A stretch of 64,000 nt of DNA. Source: Balanoglossus misakiensis. Its lineage: Eukaryota > Hemichordata. How positions within the stretch are numbered: position 1 is the first letter of the stretch; each line of letters starts with the position of its first letter. The position numbers and the translations under genes are program-made. The notes under the pieces were generated by a model. The model did no database searches, had not been told where the DNA came from, and saw only the letters and a list, made by a program, of their open reading frames with translations. Of the stretch, positions 33,624 through 43,622 are shown piece after piece. The stretch covers positions 11,284,001 through 11,348,000 of the forward strand of contig CM082589.2 in NCBI GenBank assembly GCA_040954595.2, in the 5' to 3' direction.

Positions 33624-36600
33624 TTAATACATACGGGATAAAGCATCGGCGCATACATTATCTTTTCCCCGAATGTGCCTAATCTCCAAGTCATATTCTT
33701 GTAACAACAAACTCCAATTAAGCAATCGTCGATTCTTATTTCTCATCTTATGCAAGAATACCAGCGGATTATGGTCTGTAAAAACTACAACGGGTTTCCC
33801 AGATGAAGTTACATAGATTTCAAAGTGCTGAACTGCTAAGACTAAAGCAAGGGCTTCCTTCTCGATAGTAGAGTAATTCTGTTGACAAGAATTAAATTTC
33901 CTAGAAAAATAAGCAACTGAGTGTGCCACATTAGCACCATCAAATTGAAGTAATACAGCCCCAGCTCCCACGTCACTCGCGTCTACATTCAATGCGAATG
34001 GTTTGGTAAAGTCGGGTGCTTTCAACACTGGTACAGTACACAGCAACGATTTGACTTTGTCAAATGATATCTGACATGACGAAGACCATTCAAATTTTCT
34101 GCCCTTCTTTAACAAATTGGTTAGAGGGGCAGCCACTTCAGAAAAGTTTCTACAAAATTTCCTGTAGTAACCGGCCATCCCCAAGAAACGCATTAAACCA
34201 CGTCGATTTACTGGCACCGGATATTCAACAATATCTTTAATCTTAGCAGTAAGAGGAGCCACTTCACCTCCCCCCACAATATGGCCTAAATACCTAACTT
34301 TAGCCTTTCCGAATTGACATTTACTCAAATTTACAGTCAAGTTATCTCGTCGCAATCGGTCAAACAATTTGTCAAGTGATGCTACATGTTCAGACCAAAG
34401 TACACCACCATATGAGGCAATGTCATCGATATAGGGATCTGTTTCTTTCATCCCTTCTACACATGAATTCATCATTCGTTGAAAAGTAGCTCCAGAATTT
34501 TTCATGCCAAAAGGCATAACTTTATACTGATACAAACCATCTGGTGTGGCAAAAGCAGATATCTCCTTGGCTCTTTCAGTCAATGGAACACACCAATAAC
34601 CTTTAAGCAAGTCTAAAGTAGTTATATACTGTGCTTTACCAATGCGATCTATACAGTCATCAATCCGAGGGATGGGATAAGAATCAGTTTTGGTGATGGC
34701 ATTAACTTTCCTGTAATCAGTACAAAATCTTACACCGCCATCAGGCTTATCCACCAAAAGACATGGCGAAGCCCAACAGCTATTGCTAGTTTCGATGATA
34801 TCATTATTCAACATATATTTAATTTCACCCCGAATTTTCTCAAGCTTCTCAGGGTTCACCCGATATGGATGTTGTTTGATGGGTCTGGTATTTCCCACAT
34901 CTACATCATGAAAACACACATTAGTCCTCTTCGGCACATCAGGAAACAAATCGACATACTTATCTAATAACTGACTAATATCTTTCCTGTGGTCAGGTGA
35001 CAAATGCCCCAATAAAGTATCCCGATTACTCAACAGCTCTGAGTTTTTCAATTTTACATCATGGTCGCTCTTAACGTCAGCAACTGCTACATATGTCGAG
35101 TCTGTTTCATGATCTACTTCTGGAGACATTATAGGCAATACATTATGTACATGGTTTTCATTACGATAAAGCTTTAACATGTTTATATGACATAATTGTG
35201 TCGCCTTTCGACGATCAGGAGTTTCAATTACATAATTTACATCATCAACCTTCTCTAGAATTTTATACGGACCATGAAAACGTGCGCTCAAAGCATTTCC
35301 GGTTATGGGCAACAACGCTAATACTTTGTCACCAGGTTTAAAGGCGCGACTCTTCGCTACCCTATCGTACAAGTGTTTCATTTTATTTTGGGATGATTTC
35401 AAATTAGCTCGAGCAAGTTCACATGCCTCACTGAGTCTGGATTTAAATGTGGACACATACTTCAACAAGGTCATACCCGATGGACTGTCGTCAAGCCATT
35501 GTTCCTTCAGCAATTTAAGAGGACCGCGCACTCGATGGCCGAATATCAATTCAAATGGACTAAACCCCAACGACTCCTGAACAGACTCTCGAACTGCAAA
35601 AAGCAACAAATGCACCCCTTCGTCCCAATCCTTGTCATTGTTGAAACAATACACTCGAATCATATTTTTCAAGGTAGAATGGAACCTCTCTAAAGCCCCC
35701 TGCGACTCTGGATGATACGCACTGGATTTAACCTGATTTATCCCCATGTGATAAACTAGCTGCTGAAATAACCCAGACATAAAATTAGTTGCCTGGTCAG
35801 ATTGAATCTCTCGTGGAAATCCAACCCATGCAAAGAAACGTGACAGTGCTCCGGCAATCACTGGAGCCGTTATGTTCCGAAGTGGAATCGCCTCAGGAAA
35901 ACGCGTAGACATACACATAATAGTCAGCAAATACTGATTCCTAGATCTAGTTTTTGGCAGAGGCCCTTCACAATCAATCAGAATCTTACTAAACGGTTCA
36001 TCGAAGGCAGGGATGGGTTTCAACGGAGCGACAGGAACAGATTGATTAGGTTTTCCGACCAACTGACAAACATGACAATTTCTGCAATAATCAGCAACGC
36101 TCTTTCTAATTTTTGGCCAATAGAAATGTCGAGTAATTTTCCACATAGTCTTGGAAACACCCAAGTGTCCACCCATTGGACCCTCATGGGCCAATCCCAA
36201 AATCTGAGATCGATAACTTTCAGGAACAACAATTTGGTACAATACCGACCATTCATTCGACGCAGGCTCAGTGGGAGGACGCCATTTTCTCATCAGTACT
36301 CCCTGATTCACAAAGTAACCCCTTGGAACCTTTTTCAACTCATCGACAGACAAAACCACTTCAAACAGTGGAGCAAGATCGGAATCTTTACTCTGTTCTG
36401 ATATCAATTTCTCACGAGACAGCGACATTTTCGAATCAACTTTATCGACTGACGTTTTCGAAACATTATCATCAACTTTCAATAAACTTTCATCGTCTAC
36501 AACATTCGAAATCAACTTTCCCATAAAAGTCTCAGACAAATCAAGATCATCAGACATCGATTCTAAATTATGCGCTTCTTTGTTCATGTGCTTGACCTGA

Positions 36601-37694
36601 GAACGTGTTACGGCACAAGCAGGAAAAATACCGGGAATGTCATTCTCCAGCGTTTCGGTTTCGGCAGACGTAACTGGACCAAACACCACTTTAGGATCAG
36701 CAATGACCCGACCTCCGGCCAAATCATTGCCTAGCAACAAAGATATACCTTTAATCGGCAATGACGGTCGAATCCCCACCACTACAGGACCAGACACCAA
36801 ACTTGAATCAAGGACTACTCGATGAAGAGGTACCGTAAGGAAATTTCCCTCAATACCTTGTATAATAACTTGCTCCCCAGTATCCGTCCCAGAATCAACA
36901 GGCAAAATTCCTTCTAACAGCAAAGACTGGGTTGCACCTGTGTCCCGCAAGATCCGAATGGGCATAGGTTTTCCCCCAACAACTGACACAAACCCATCTG
37001 TAACAAAGGGCTGAAATTCCTTTCTAATTACGGGTTTTCTAATTTCATCAATACGACTTGATAAAGCTTCCAAAACAACTTTTGGACAAGCAGACACAAA
37101 AGCATTAGGCGACGCTACATTTTGCTGTGCCCGTTTCAAAAGCAAACATTCATTTCTTGTGTGTCCCCTCTTTTGGCAATATGAACACTGAGGAAACGTA
37201 GGACATGACGACATTACGTGCCCCGGTTTCTTACAATAATGGCATATGGGAGGGCTCGAGCCAATTCTCAATTTATTCTGATGATTAAAATTTGATCCAC
37301 TTGTACGATTTACCTGAATGGGAGGTTTTGAATAATTTGGTTTATACCCTCCAGCATTGGCGACAGTCGCTGACGCTGTTGCCCTACCCGGTCCATGGTC
37401 TTTACCTCTGTAAGAAGAAAGTTTATGTGTCAATGCAAAATCATCAGACATTGTGGCAGCTTTATGCAATGACTCAATATCTCTTTCATCTAAATATGTT
37501 TTGATTTCATCATGCACGCAACTCTTAAATTCTTCAATCAAAATTAACTGTTTCAATTTATCAAAATCGTTTCCAACATCTTTAGCACGGCACCATCGGT
37601 CAAAATACACCTCTTTCAAATGGGCAAATTCAACATGAGTACGACTCGACTTCTGCAAATTTCTAAATTTCTGTCGATATGCCTCCGGCACCAA
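33624..37694 (-). CDS. Gag C-terminus and pol of the Gmr1-like element (PR-INT-RT-RNase H)
   Basis: 1,356 uninterrupted codons. Residues 1-90: helical end of gag resembling a SCAN domain. 151-164 and 170-183: two C-x2-C-x4-H-x4-C knuckles. D-T-G-A at 251-254: aspartic protease. Integrase: H503, H510, C540, C543; D574, D633, E669 with 35 residues between the last two; G-P-Y module near 808. RT from about 930, active site Y-I-D-D at 1088-1091. RNase H with V-D-A-S and A-D-A-L-S to the end. All catalytic residues are present. The true start lies upstream in gag, across a one-base shift near 37694, so translation as it stands would be broken there. Confidence 0.92.
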   Translation of the reverse strand: MVPEAYRQKFRNLQKSSRTHVEFAHLKEVYFDRWCRAKDVGNDFDKLKQLILIEEFKSCVHDEIKTYLDERDIESLHKAATMSDDFALTHKLSSYRGKDHGPGRATASATVANAGGYKPNYSKPPIQVNRTSGSNFNHQNKLRIGSSPPICHYCKKPGHVMSSCPTFPQCSYCQKRGHTRNECLLLKRAQQNVASPNAFVSACPKVVLEALSSRIDEIRKPVIRKEFQPFVTDGFVSVVGGKPMPIRILRDTGATQSLLLEGILPVDSGTDTGEQVIIQGIEGNFLTVPLHRVVLDSSLVSGPVVVGIRPSLPIKGISLLLGNDLAGGRVIADPKVVFGPVTSAETETLENDIPGIFPACAVTRSQVKHMNKEAHNLESMSDDLDLSETFMGKLISNVVDDESLLKVDDNVSKTSVDKVDSKMSLSREKLISEQSKDSDLAPLFEVVLSVDELKKVPRGYFVNQGVLMRKWRPPTEPASNEWSVLYQIVVPESYRSQILGLAHEGPMGGHLGVSKTMWKITRHFYWPKIRKSVADYCRNCHVCQLVGKPNQSVPVAPLKPIPAFDEPFSKILIDCEGPLPKTRSRNQYLLTIMCMSTRFPEAIPLRNITAPVIAGALSRFFAWVGFPREIQSDQATNFMSGLFQQLVYHMGINQVKSSAYHPESQGALERFHSTLKNMIRVYCFNNDKDWDEGVHLLLFAVRESVQESLGFSPFELIFGHRVRGPLKLLKEQWLDDSPSGMTLLKYVSTFKSRLSEACELARANLKSSQNKMKHLYDRVAKSRAFKPGDKVLALLPITGNALSARFHGPYKILEKVDDVNYVIETPDRRKATQLCHINMLKLYRNENHVHNVLPIMSPEVDHETDSTYVAVADVKSDHDVKLKNSELLSNRDTLLGHLSPDHRKDISQLLDKYVDLFPDVPKRTNVCFHDVDVGNTRPIKQHPYRVNPEKLEKIRGEIKYMLNNDIIETSNSCWASPCLLVDKPDGGVRFCTDYRKVNAITKTDSYPIPRIDDCIDRIGKAQYITTLDLLKGYWCVPLTERAKEISAFATPDGLYQYKVMPFGMKNSGATFQRMMNSCVEGMKETDPYIDDIASYGGVLWSEHVASLDKLFDRLRRDNLTVNLSKCQFGKAKVRYLGHIVGGGEVAPLTAKIKDIVEYPVPVNRRGLMRFLGMAGYYRKFCRNFSEVAAPLTNLLKKGRKFEWSSSCQISFDKVKSLLCTVPVLKAPDFTKPFALNVDASDVGAGAVLLQFDGANVAHSVAYFSRKFNSCQQNYSTIEKEALALVLAVQHFEIYVTSSGKPVVVFTDHNPLVFLHKMRNKNRRLLNWSLLLQEYDLEIRHIRGKDNVCADALSRMY

Positions 37695-38199
37695 CTCATA
37701 CGCAACTCAATAGCAGTTTTAACTGCCTCATAACCGACATACTCATCAGGGGACAAATTTGAGTATGCTTCTTGAGCTTTACCTTTCAAAACACTTTGCA
37801 ACAACAAAGGCCACTTATCCTTAGGCCATTTCAAACTATTGGCGACACGCTCAAAATGTTGGAAATATTTATCTATATCATCCTCATTAAATTGAGGTAC
37901 TAAGCGTATCTGTTTTCCCAAATCAAAATAACTCTCTTCATTTCTTACATCTGGTCGAAGACCCATTGACTCTCTCTCAAGATTATTTCTCATTTCCATT
38001 TCTTTTATTTTCATCTTTTCCGCAGTTTCAATTTCTTTTACTCTAATTTCGAATTCTTTTAATTTCAATTTTTCCTGCATTTCAATTTCTTTTAATTTCA
38101 ATTTCTCCTTCAATTCAAATTCCATTTTTAATTCCATCAGACGCAAATCAGCATTTGCCGACTTTTCTTCAATTTCAGGATACTGAATTAAAGCATCTA
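37616..38199 (-). pseudogene. Gag middle part of the Gmr1-like element
   Basis: Reads from the nested element's edge through a Lys/Glu-rich coiled coil of repeated E-K-L-K-L-K-E type, then F-D-L-G-K-Q-I-R-L-V-P-Q-F-N-E-D-D and a SCAN-like helical core (H-F-E-R-V-A, W-P-L-L-L-Q-S-V-L-K-G-K-A). Near 37694 the sense moves to the pol frame through a 1-nt loss; the old frame stops at 37616. SCAN domains of vertebrates are known to derive from Gmr1-type gag, which fits. Confidence 0.8.
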
Positions 38200-41100
38200 T
38201 AGTGCGGTATGGTATGTCAAGAAAAACAGCTCCCGTAGGATTTTTGTGCTAAAATTGATTTTTTTGCTGTTTTGGCTTCTATGGGGACCCAACTACCCGA
38301 AAATGATGGGGTGCAATTTTAAGGGCCCCTCCATCATATTTTTCTGGGGGGGGGGGGTACTTCCGTTTCATGGTATGATGTGTATTCCCGTAGGATTTTT
38401 GTGCTAAAATTGATTTTCTTTGCTGTTTGGCTTCAATGGGGACCCAACTACCTAAAAATCATGGGGTGCAATTTTTAGGGCCCCTCCATCAATTTTTTTT
38501 CGGGGGGTCTCTTCTGTGTTGGTCACTCAAGGATATTTCTTCACCTATTTACTCTATCATCATGGGAATTTGGGCTACAATTAATTTGTTTTTGTTGTTT
38601 TTGCTTTGGAGGGGACCCACCTGGCCAAAAATAATCGGGTGCAAATTATAGGGTCCCTCCATCATTTTTTATTAGGGGGGGGACACTTTCATTTTGGCCA
38701 CTCCGAAGTTGTTTGTCGGCCTATTTACTCCCTTCTCATAGAATATTTTGCTAAAAATATTATTTTTCTTTGATGTTTTGGTTTCAATGGGGCTCCACCA
38801 GAACTAAAATGATGGGGTTCAAATTTTTGGAACCTTCCATCATGTCTTTGGGGGGGGGGGTAATCATTTCTGTTTTGGCTACCCTGAAGGTACTTGTTCA
38901 CCTATTTACTATAAGGTTAGTATTGTCGTGGTATTTCTTGCAATTTGGTTTGCTCTTTTGGCTTGAATGCAGACTGACTGCCGAAAAGTGATGGTGTGCT
39001 AAATGTTGGACCCCTTTACCACATATTTTGGGGGAGGGGGGGGGGTTCTATATTTGTTTTCGCCAACCCGTTGTAACAGTTGTTTTTTAATCTTAGATTT
39101 TTTCGTTTATTCTAAATTTAGTATACTAAGGTAATTTAAAACCCCTTTTAATGTAATAAAGTACATAAGGAAGTACCACGGAAGGTGCAATAAACAACCC
39201 AAGAAGCATAACGATTCTTTTCTGATATCTTGGTATTCTCAATCATCATTTTCACAAAAACCAGTTATGTTTGATCTACTCATCGTCAGTGTCGTTATTT
39301 TCAAGAACATTTTCCCTTAATTGGTTTTCAGTCTCCACCATAGCATTTACAGAGGGGAGTACATGGTAAATCATTCTTTGAGCAACTGCAACGTCCCCTA
39401 CAACCTGCTTTGCAGCCACATTTGATAAGCTCTAGTACTGCCTTTGGTGCAGGGAGAGCAAGACATTTTACTGGATAAAACACGCCATTCTCCGATTTCC
39501 ACCCATTCTTTTCGATTGGTGGAAGTTCAGGACAATTTGTTGCGTATGATTTATCCCTCATTGTGATGAAGGGGTGGCACCCTTTTCACAGATCACGCAA
39601 ATCTTGTTTTTATCTGACATATTAATTCTGTAGTTTATTGCAAAATGTCCAAATAGCTATCGATCTGGAACGTAAAACGCGGCTTACGGTGCTAAGAAAA
39701 TAGCCAATATGTATTTAGTAATAAAACTGAGATGTAGTTCACAGATTTTCAGTAGTATTGAGCTACAAAATGAGCCAAATTTGATATTGTTAATGTTTAC
39801 CAAAACAAGTTTTAGAAGTAAGACATAATTCAAGGGCTTTTTACAGCACTATTACGCTATTGGCATGAAAATTTTGAAAATACTACTTTTAAATAGACAA
39901 TACTTCAACTGATATGTACTTCACAGGCTTTATTTACGACAGTATTTAACTTTGAAATGAGTTCAATTGAATATCGTTTTGATACCCCAAGAAAAAAGTG
40001 TTGAACTAAAACATACTTGAGAGTTTTTGCACAGACTGATATCGGTGAGACTTTTAGTACAATGGTAAATATCTCAGACATTGATTGTGCTACGAAAGAA
40101 TAAAACACTTTTAACGAAAAAGTTCACATCTACACAGACTTTCACTAATTGCCCTGGGAAAGAGAAAAAAGAGTAACCCTAATATATTATACTATTTGGT
40201 ATAGCCTAGTATACTATACTTTTGTAAACCATAGAAAACATAAGTGTGGTGATGAGTTGGGTGGCGGTCCAAGGTGAGGGGAGAAGTCCAAACCAGAGAG
40301 ATATTTGTGGTTGATTTGTTAGTGTCATAATGCAACTAAGTATATATTTATAAAACTAAGATAGCGCTGTAGTATATGTGACAACTGATATGTTTACCCC
40401 ATAAACCGTCTAATATTTGTGATTCCCAAAATGTGGAGAGGCCCTAAAATTTGACCTCCCTCATTTTTGAGCAGTTAGGTCCCCATAGAAGTTAAAAAAA
40501 GGAAATTGGAAGAAATCCTTTACAAATACACATGTCACACTATGAAGGTTAGATCAATGAACAAATATCTCCGCGGCTGCTAAAACTAAAGTGACCCCCC
40601 CCCCCCACCCTGCAAGAAAATGTGATGGAGGGGTCAAACAAATTGATTTCCATCATTTTGGGGATGTTTATTCATCATTCAAACCAAAACAGCAAATAAA
40701 ACAAATAACTATTAGCAAAAACTCCTACGAGAATACACGAAATAGGTGAACAAATACCGTTAAGATTGTCGAAATGGAAGTACCCCCCCCCCCCCCACAA
40801 ATGTAATAGAGGGGCCCTAAAATTTGCATGTGATCTTTTGCGACCAGGTGGGTCCCCATTTAAGTCAAAACAGCAAAAAAAATTCTTTAGCAGAATATTC
40901 TACGAAAATGGAGTAGATAGGTGAATAAATATCTTCGGGGAGGCCAAAACAGGAGTGACCCCCCCCCGAAAAAATATGTTGGAGGGGCCCTAAAAATTTC
41001 ACCCCATCATTTTCGGATAGTTGGGTCCCCATTGAAGCCACAACAGCAAAAAATTCAATTTTAGCACAAAAATCCTACGGGAATACACATCATACCACAA

Positions 41101-41773
41101 AACGGAAGTACCCCCCCCCCCCCAGAAAAATATGATGTAGGGGCCCTTAAAATTGCACCCCATCATTTTCGGGTAGTTGGGTCCCCATAGAAGCCAAAAA
41201 AGCAAAAAAACAATTTTAGCACAAAAATCCTACGGGAGCTGTTTTTCTTGACATACCATACCGCACTAGAACAAACAACTTCGGAGTGGCCAAAATGAAA
41301 GTGCCCCCCCCCAATAAAAAATGATGGAGGGGCCCTATAATTTGCACCCGATTATTTTTGGCCAGGTGGGTCCCCTCCAAAGCAAAAACAACAAAAACAA
41401 ATTAATTGTAGCCCAAATTCCCATGATGATAGAGTAAAAAGGTGAAGAAATATCCTCGAGTGACCAACACAGAAGAGACCCCCCGAAAAAAAATTGATGG
41501 AGGGGCCCTAAAAATTGCACCCCATGATTTTTAGGTAGTTGGGTCCCCATTGAAGCCAAACAGCAAAAAAAATCAATTTTAGCACAAAAATCCTACGGGA
41601 ATACACATCATACCACGAAACGGAAGTACCCCCCCCCCAGAAAAATATGATGGAGGGGCCCTTAAAATTGCACCCCATCATTTTCGGGTAGTTGGGTCCC
41701 CATAGAAGCCAAAACAGCAAAAAAATCAATTTTAGCACAAAAATCCTACGGGAATACACATCATACCACACTA
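38200..41773. mobile_element. Fold-back DNA transposon nested in gag
   Basis: 3,574 bp flanked by TCTA (38196-38199 and 41774-41777). Ends are inverted: TAGTGCGGTATGGT on the left, the complement of TAGTGTGGTATGAT on the right. Arms of about 550 bp are roughly 95% identical and consist of ~150-190-bp subrepeats, each with a C-run, GATGGAGGGGCCCT, GGGTCCCCAT and TCCTACGGGA. A second copy of the terminus (TAGTGCGGTATGGTATGTCA, inverted) lies inside the right half near 41265, so at least two elements are stacked. Removing the element and one TCTA leaves gag in frame. Transposon class unknown; the 4-bp duplication excludes Tc1/mariner. Confidence 0.85.
39328..39620 (-). pseudogene. CXC-type cysteine-rich protein fragment inside the nested element
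   Basis: Two overlapping frames: 39620-39558 starts M-S-D-K and has C-V-I-C-E-K-G; 39561-39328 continues 77 codons and ends with C-G-C-K-A-G-C-R-G-R-C-S-C, then L-P-C-T-P-L-C-K-C. This is the pattern of tesmin/TSO1-like CXC zinc-binding domains, seen also in transposon-linked proteins of invertebrates. A one-base shift separates the two parts and the 5' part of the gene is absent. Probably a captured or residual C-terminal exon. Confidence 0.55.
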
Positions 41774-41952
41774 TCTAGTGGCAATTTATCCTCATCGACC
41801 AGAAATGCAACAATGATACGCTTAATTTCATCTTTACGCATGGAAGTTTTCACGCTGAGCTCAAGTTTGTTTGCAATCTCAATTAAATCCACCTTTTTAC
41901 ATGCTTCCAATCCGGCAAGGGATGGTGACTCAATAAATTCTGCGATATCCAT
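41774..41952 (-). pseudogene. Gag N-terminus of the Gmr1-like element
   Basis: From the ATG at 41952, about 76 nt after the primer site, 59 codons run to the nested element. M-D-I-A-E-F starts it; the helical C-K-K-V-D-L-I-E-I-A ... K-D-E-I-K-R-I-I-V stretch resembles a SAP-like motif seen at the start of such gag proteins (inference). The frame continues across the nested insertion into 38199-37694. Confidence 0.7.
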
Positions 41953-42027
41953 GTTTCTTCTATATTTATACTCAAAAATAAATCTATACCACAATCTATA
42001 CTACGTAACTAATACTACGGTTAAAAC

Positions 42028-42044
42028 TCCCGGACGAGCCCCCA
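42028..42044 (-). other. Primer binding site, tRNA-Pro
   Basis: On the minus strand TGGGGGCTCGTCCGGGA follows the 5' LTR without a gap. It is the same 17 bases as the tRNA-Pro primer site known from gammaretroviruses. Confidence 0.9.
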
Positions 42045-42778
42045 TGTCACGCATCGACGGCTATACGTGAACTAGACAAATCGAATCGAACGATCAAATC
42101 TACGAAAATATATTCCACCTGGGGATTTAATTACTAATCATGAAAATATTACCCGTACATCAAAATACCATATACAGACATGACAATCAAAACGCCACGT
42201 GGTCAAACTTATGAAAATAATCCGTTACAATCTTAACTTATCTTAACTTAACTTAAATCTAATAAATAAAGTCCGACAAACATCGTCCTCGTTGGCATGC
42301 ATGTGGAGTCTGGTAATTCATCCAGGTCTTCCTCCTGTCCGACTTGACCGCGACGCAGATACTCTTCGTGCACTTGCCAAAGTACACCGAGACGTCACCG
42401 CACATTCATTCCACACCAGCAATGTCCATTGACAGATCAAAGTTCCGTACGGCTAAACGCCCAATTTCAGAACATCTCGACATCAATTCAGTGTAGTGTG
42501 CTGGGTTATTAAAATATACCACAGGTTGAGATGAAAAGTGATAGTCAAAACTCACATGGTTGGAGGATGTCTATGGATCCAAAATCATACACGTCAAACG
42601 CTATGGCTGCCATCCTATCAAATCCCCTAGGAAGTAGTCAGACCAGGTGGTCCTCAAGACTCCTCAAGCTACTAAAACACACGTATTCAATATACTAAAT
42701 CTCACCACCGAGGGCGTAAACTCTAGAGAGACAATTACAAGTACATACAATTATGCTATATCACAGAATATCGTCACA
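42045..42778 (-). repeat. 5' LTR of the Gmr1-like element
   Basis: 734 bp, TGTCACGCATCG...TCGTCACA; near identical to 32712-33445. Confidence 0.95.
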
Positions 42779-42856
42779 CGTCAGACACACATCCCTAACA
42801 CGCGAAGCCAGCTTATCCTTTGATCAAATGGCAGCGCTATTCTAAATATTTTACAG

Positions 42857-42946
42857 CATGCCCTAAAGGACAAACACGTGCCGCTGGAAGAGGCCAACAC
42901 TCAGCAGAGACGGCAAGATGTTAACGGAGATGAGCCCCAACAATAA
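42857..42946 (+). CDS. Secreted small peptide precursor, exon 2 (mature peptide and stop)
   Basis: Follows a good acceptor (CTAAATATTTTACAG) and reads 29 codons to TAA in phase 0, the phase left by exon 1. Strongly hydrophilic: starts H-A-L-K-D-K-H-V-P-L, has a dibasic R-R followed by Q-D-V-N-G-D-E. With exon 1 this gives a 62-residue precursor whose mature part is about 35 residues, cleavable at R-R: the layout of a small secreted peptide or neuropeptide. No Gly before R-R, so no amidation is predicted. The exons are joined by inference; a cDNA would settle it. Confidence 0.5.
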   Translation, partial: HALKDKHVPLEEANTQQRRQDVNGDEPQQ

Positions 42947-42947
42947 A
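42942..42947 (+). promoter_or_regulatory. Possible polyadenylation signal
   Basis: AATAAA overlapping the stop codon of the peptide exon, followed by T-rich sequence (TTGTTCCTTTTATTT). Confidence 0.4.
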
Positions 42948-43149
42948 TTAATATTGTTCCTTTTATTTAGAAAACGCCGCATAATTAGCCAACCAATCAT
43001 GGTTATGAGAAACCTCCAAAATACAATGTATCGATATTTACTGCATCTGTTCATACTTCGCCCGCGCTTTAAAAACCCTATAGCTGCTAAAATTGGCATA
43101 TTTTTTTCCAGAGTAAAATACTTCATATGTATATTCCCTATTCCCTAAA

Positions 43150-43450
43150 ATCTTCACCCGTGACCATTGAGCCATATTACTTGCATTTGCATTGGTTTGT
43201 CATAACTTGGCGTCGCATTTCACGATAGCTGCTTAGCTGCTATTGTTTGTATGAAGGCTGATTAAATCGGTGAGGCACCGTTTTAATACATAGCATGTTC
43301 CAATTGCAACATGCAGTCACAATCGGGCATCGATAAGATGTTTATGTATACCTATCAGTAAGCTTATTTTGATGAACCAATTTAAGTTGGAAAATAAAAT
43401 CATGAAAATAATGCTAAAAGTGGCAGCTTTGGAGGCTTTAAACTACAGTT
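43150..43450. repeat. Solo copy of a repeat found in both arms
   Basis: GAGCCATATTACTTG...CTATCAGTAAGCTTATTT...ATAATG...GTGGCA...GCTTTAA matches 26705-26970 in the left arm and its complement in the right arm (about 55100-55260). It ends where the pentraxin-like exon begins. Confidence 0.6.
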
Positions 43451-43471
43451 CTCCCAAATTGTCTTGACTAA

Positions 43472-43622
43472 ATGACATACATGTGGTCAAAAGTTCTGAC
43501 TGCAGAAGAGGTTGCAGCTGTGGCGGGGGACTGTTCAATTGGAGGAAATATATTTACATGGAATAAAGACAATATTGAAATGGCAGCAGAAATAGTTCCT
43601 ACTGAAAAGAATGCTATCTGCA
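43472..43622 (+). pseudogene. Pentraxin-like exon, probably decayed
   Basis: Reads Y-M-W-S-K-V-L-T-A-E-E-V-A ... C-S-I-G-G-N-I-F-T-W to a donor (CA followed by GTGAGT) in phase 1. This matches the C-terminal end of pentraxin domains (W-x-x-V-L-[ST]-x-x-E-[IV]... C ... G-N-[IV]-x-x-W). The preceding sequence F-S-Q-I-V-L-T fits the family but lies in another frame with a TAA between, so either a frameshift has killed the exon or its acceptor is not where expected. The rest of the domain is not found nearby. Confidence 0.5.

Larger units (their letters stand above)
32712..42778 (-). mobile_element. Gmr1-like Ty3/gypsy retrotransposon with nested insertion
   Basis: 10,067 bp including a 3.57-kb nested element; about 6.5 kb on its own. 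LTRs of 734 bp, TG...CA, with a 4-bp target duplication CGTC (32708-32711 and 42779-42782). tRNA-Pro primer site, polypurine tract, gag and a long pol. The pol order is protease, integrase, RT, RNase H: integrase comes before RT, as in Ty1/copia, while the RT and RNase H are plainly Ty3/gypsy. This is the known hallmark of Gmr1-like elements of deuterostomes. No envelope gene. Damage seen: one frameshift in gag and the nested insertion; pol itself is intact over 1,356 codons. Confidence 0.92.

Noticed and set aside
35305-37638. Plus-strand frames of 60-119 codons
   Set aside because: Antisense shadows of the Gmr1-like pol gene.
38200-41773. CACTA-type classification of the nested element
   Set aside because: The termini read TAGTG... 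outward-in, not CACTA..., and the duplication is 4 bp instead of 2-3 bp.
13113-42778. Envelope gene in either LTR element (possible retrovirus)
   Set aside because: Only 220 bp and 178 bp lie between the last pol codon and the 3' LTR; there is no room and no third frame.
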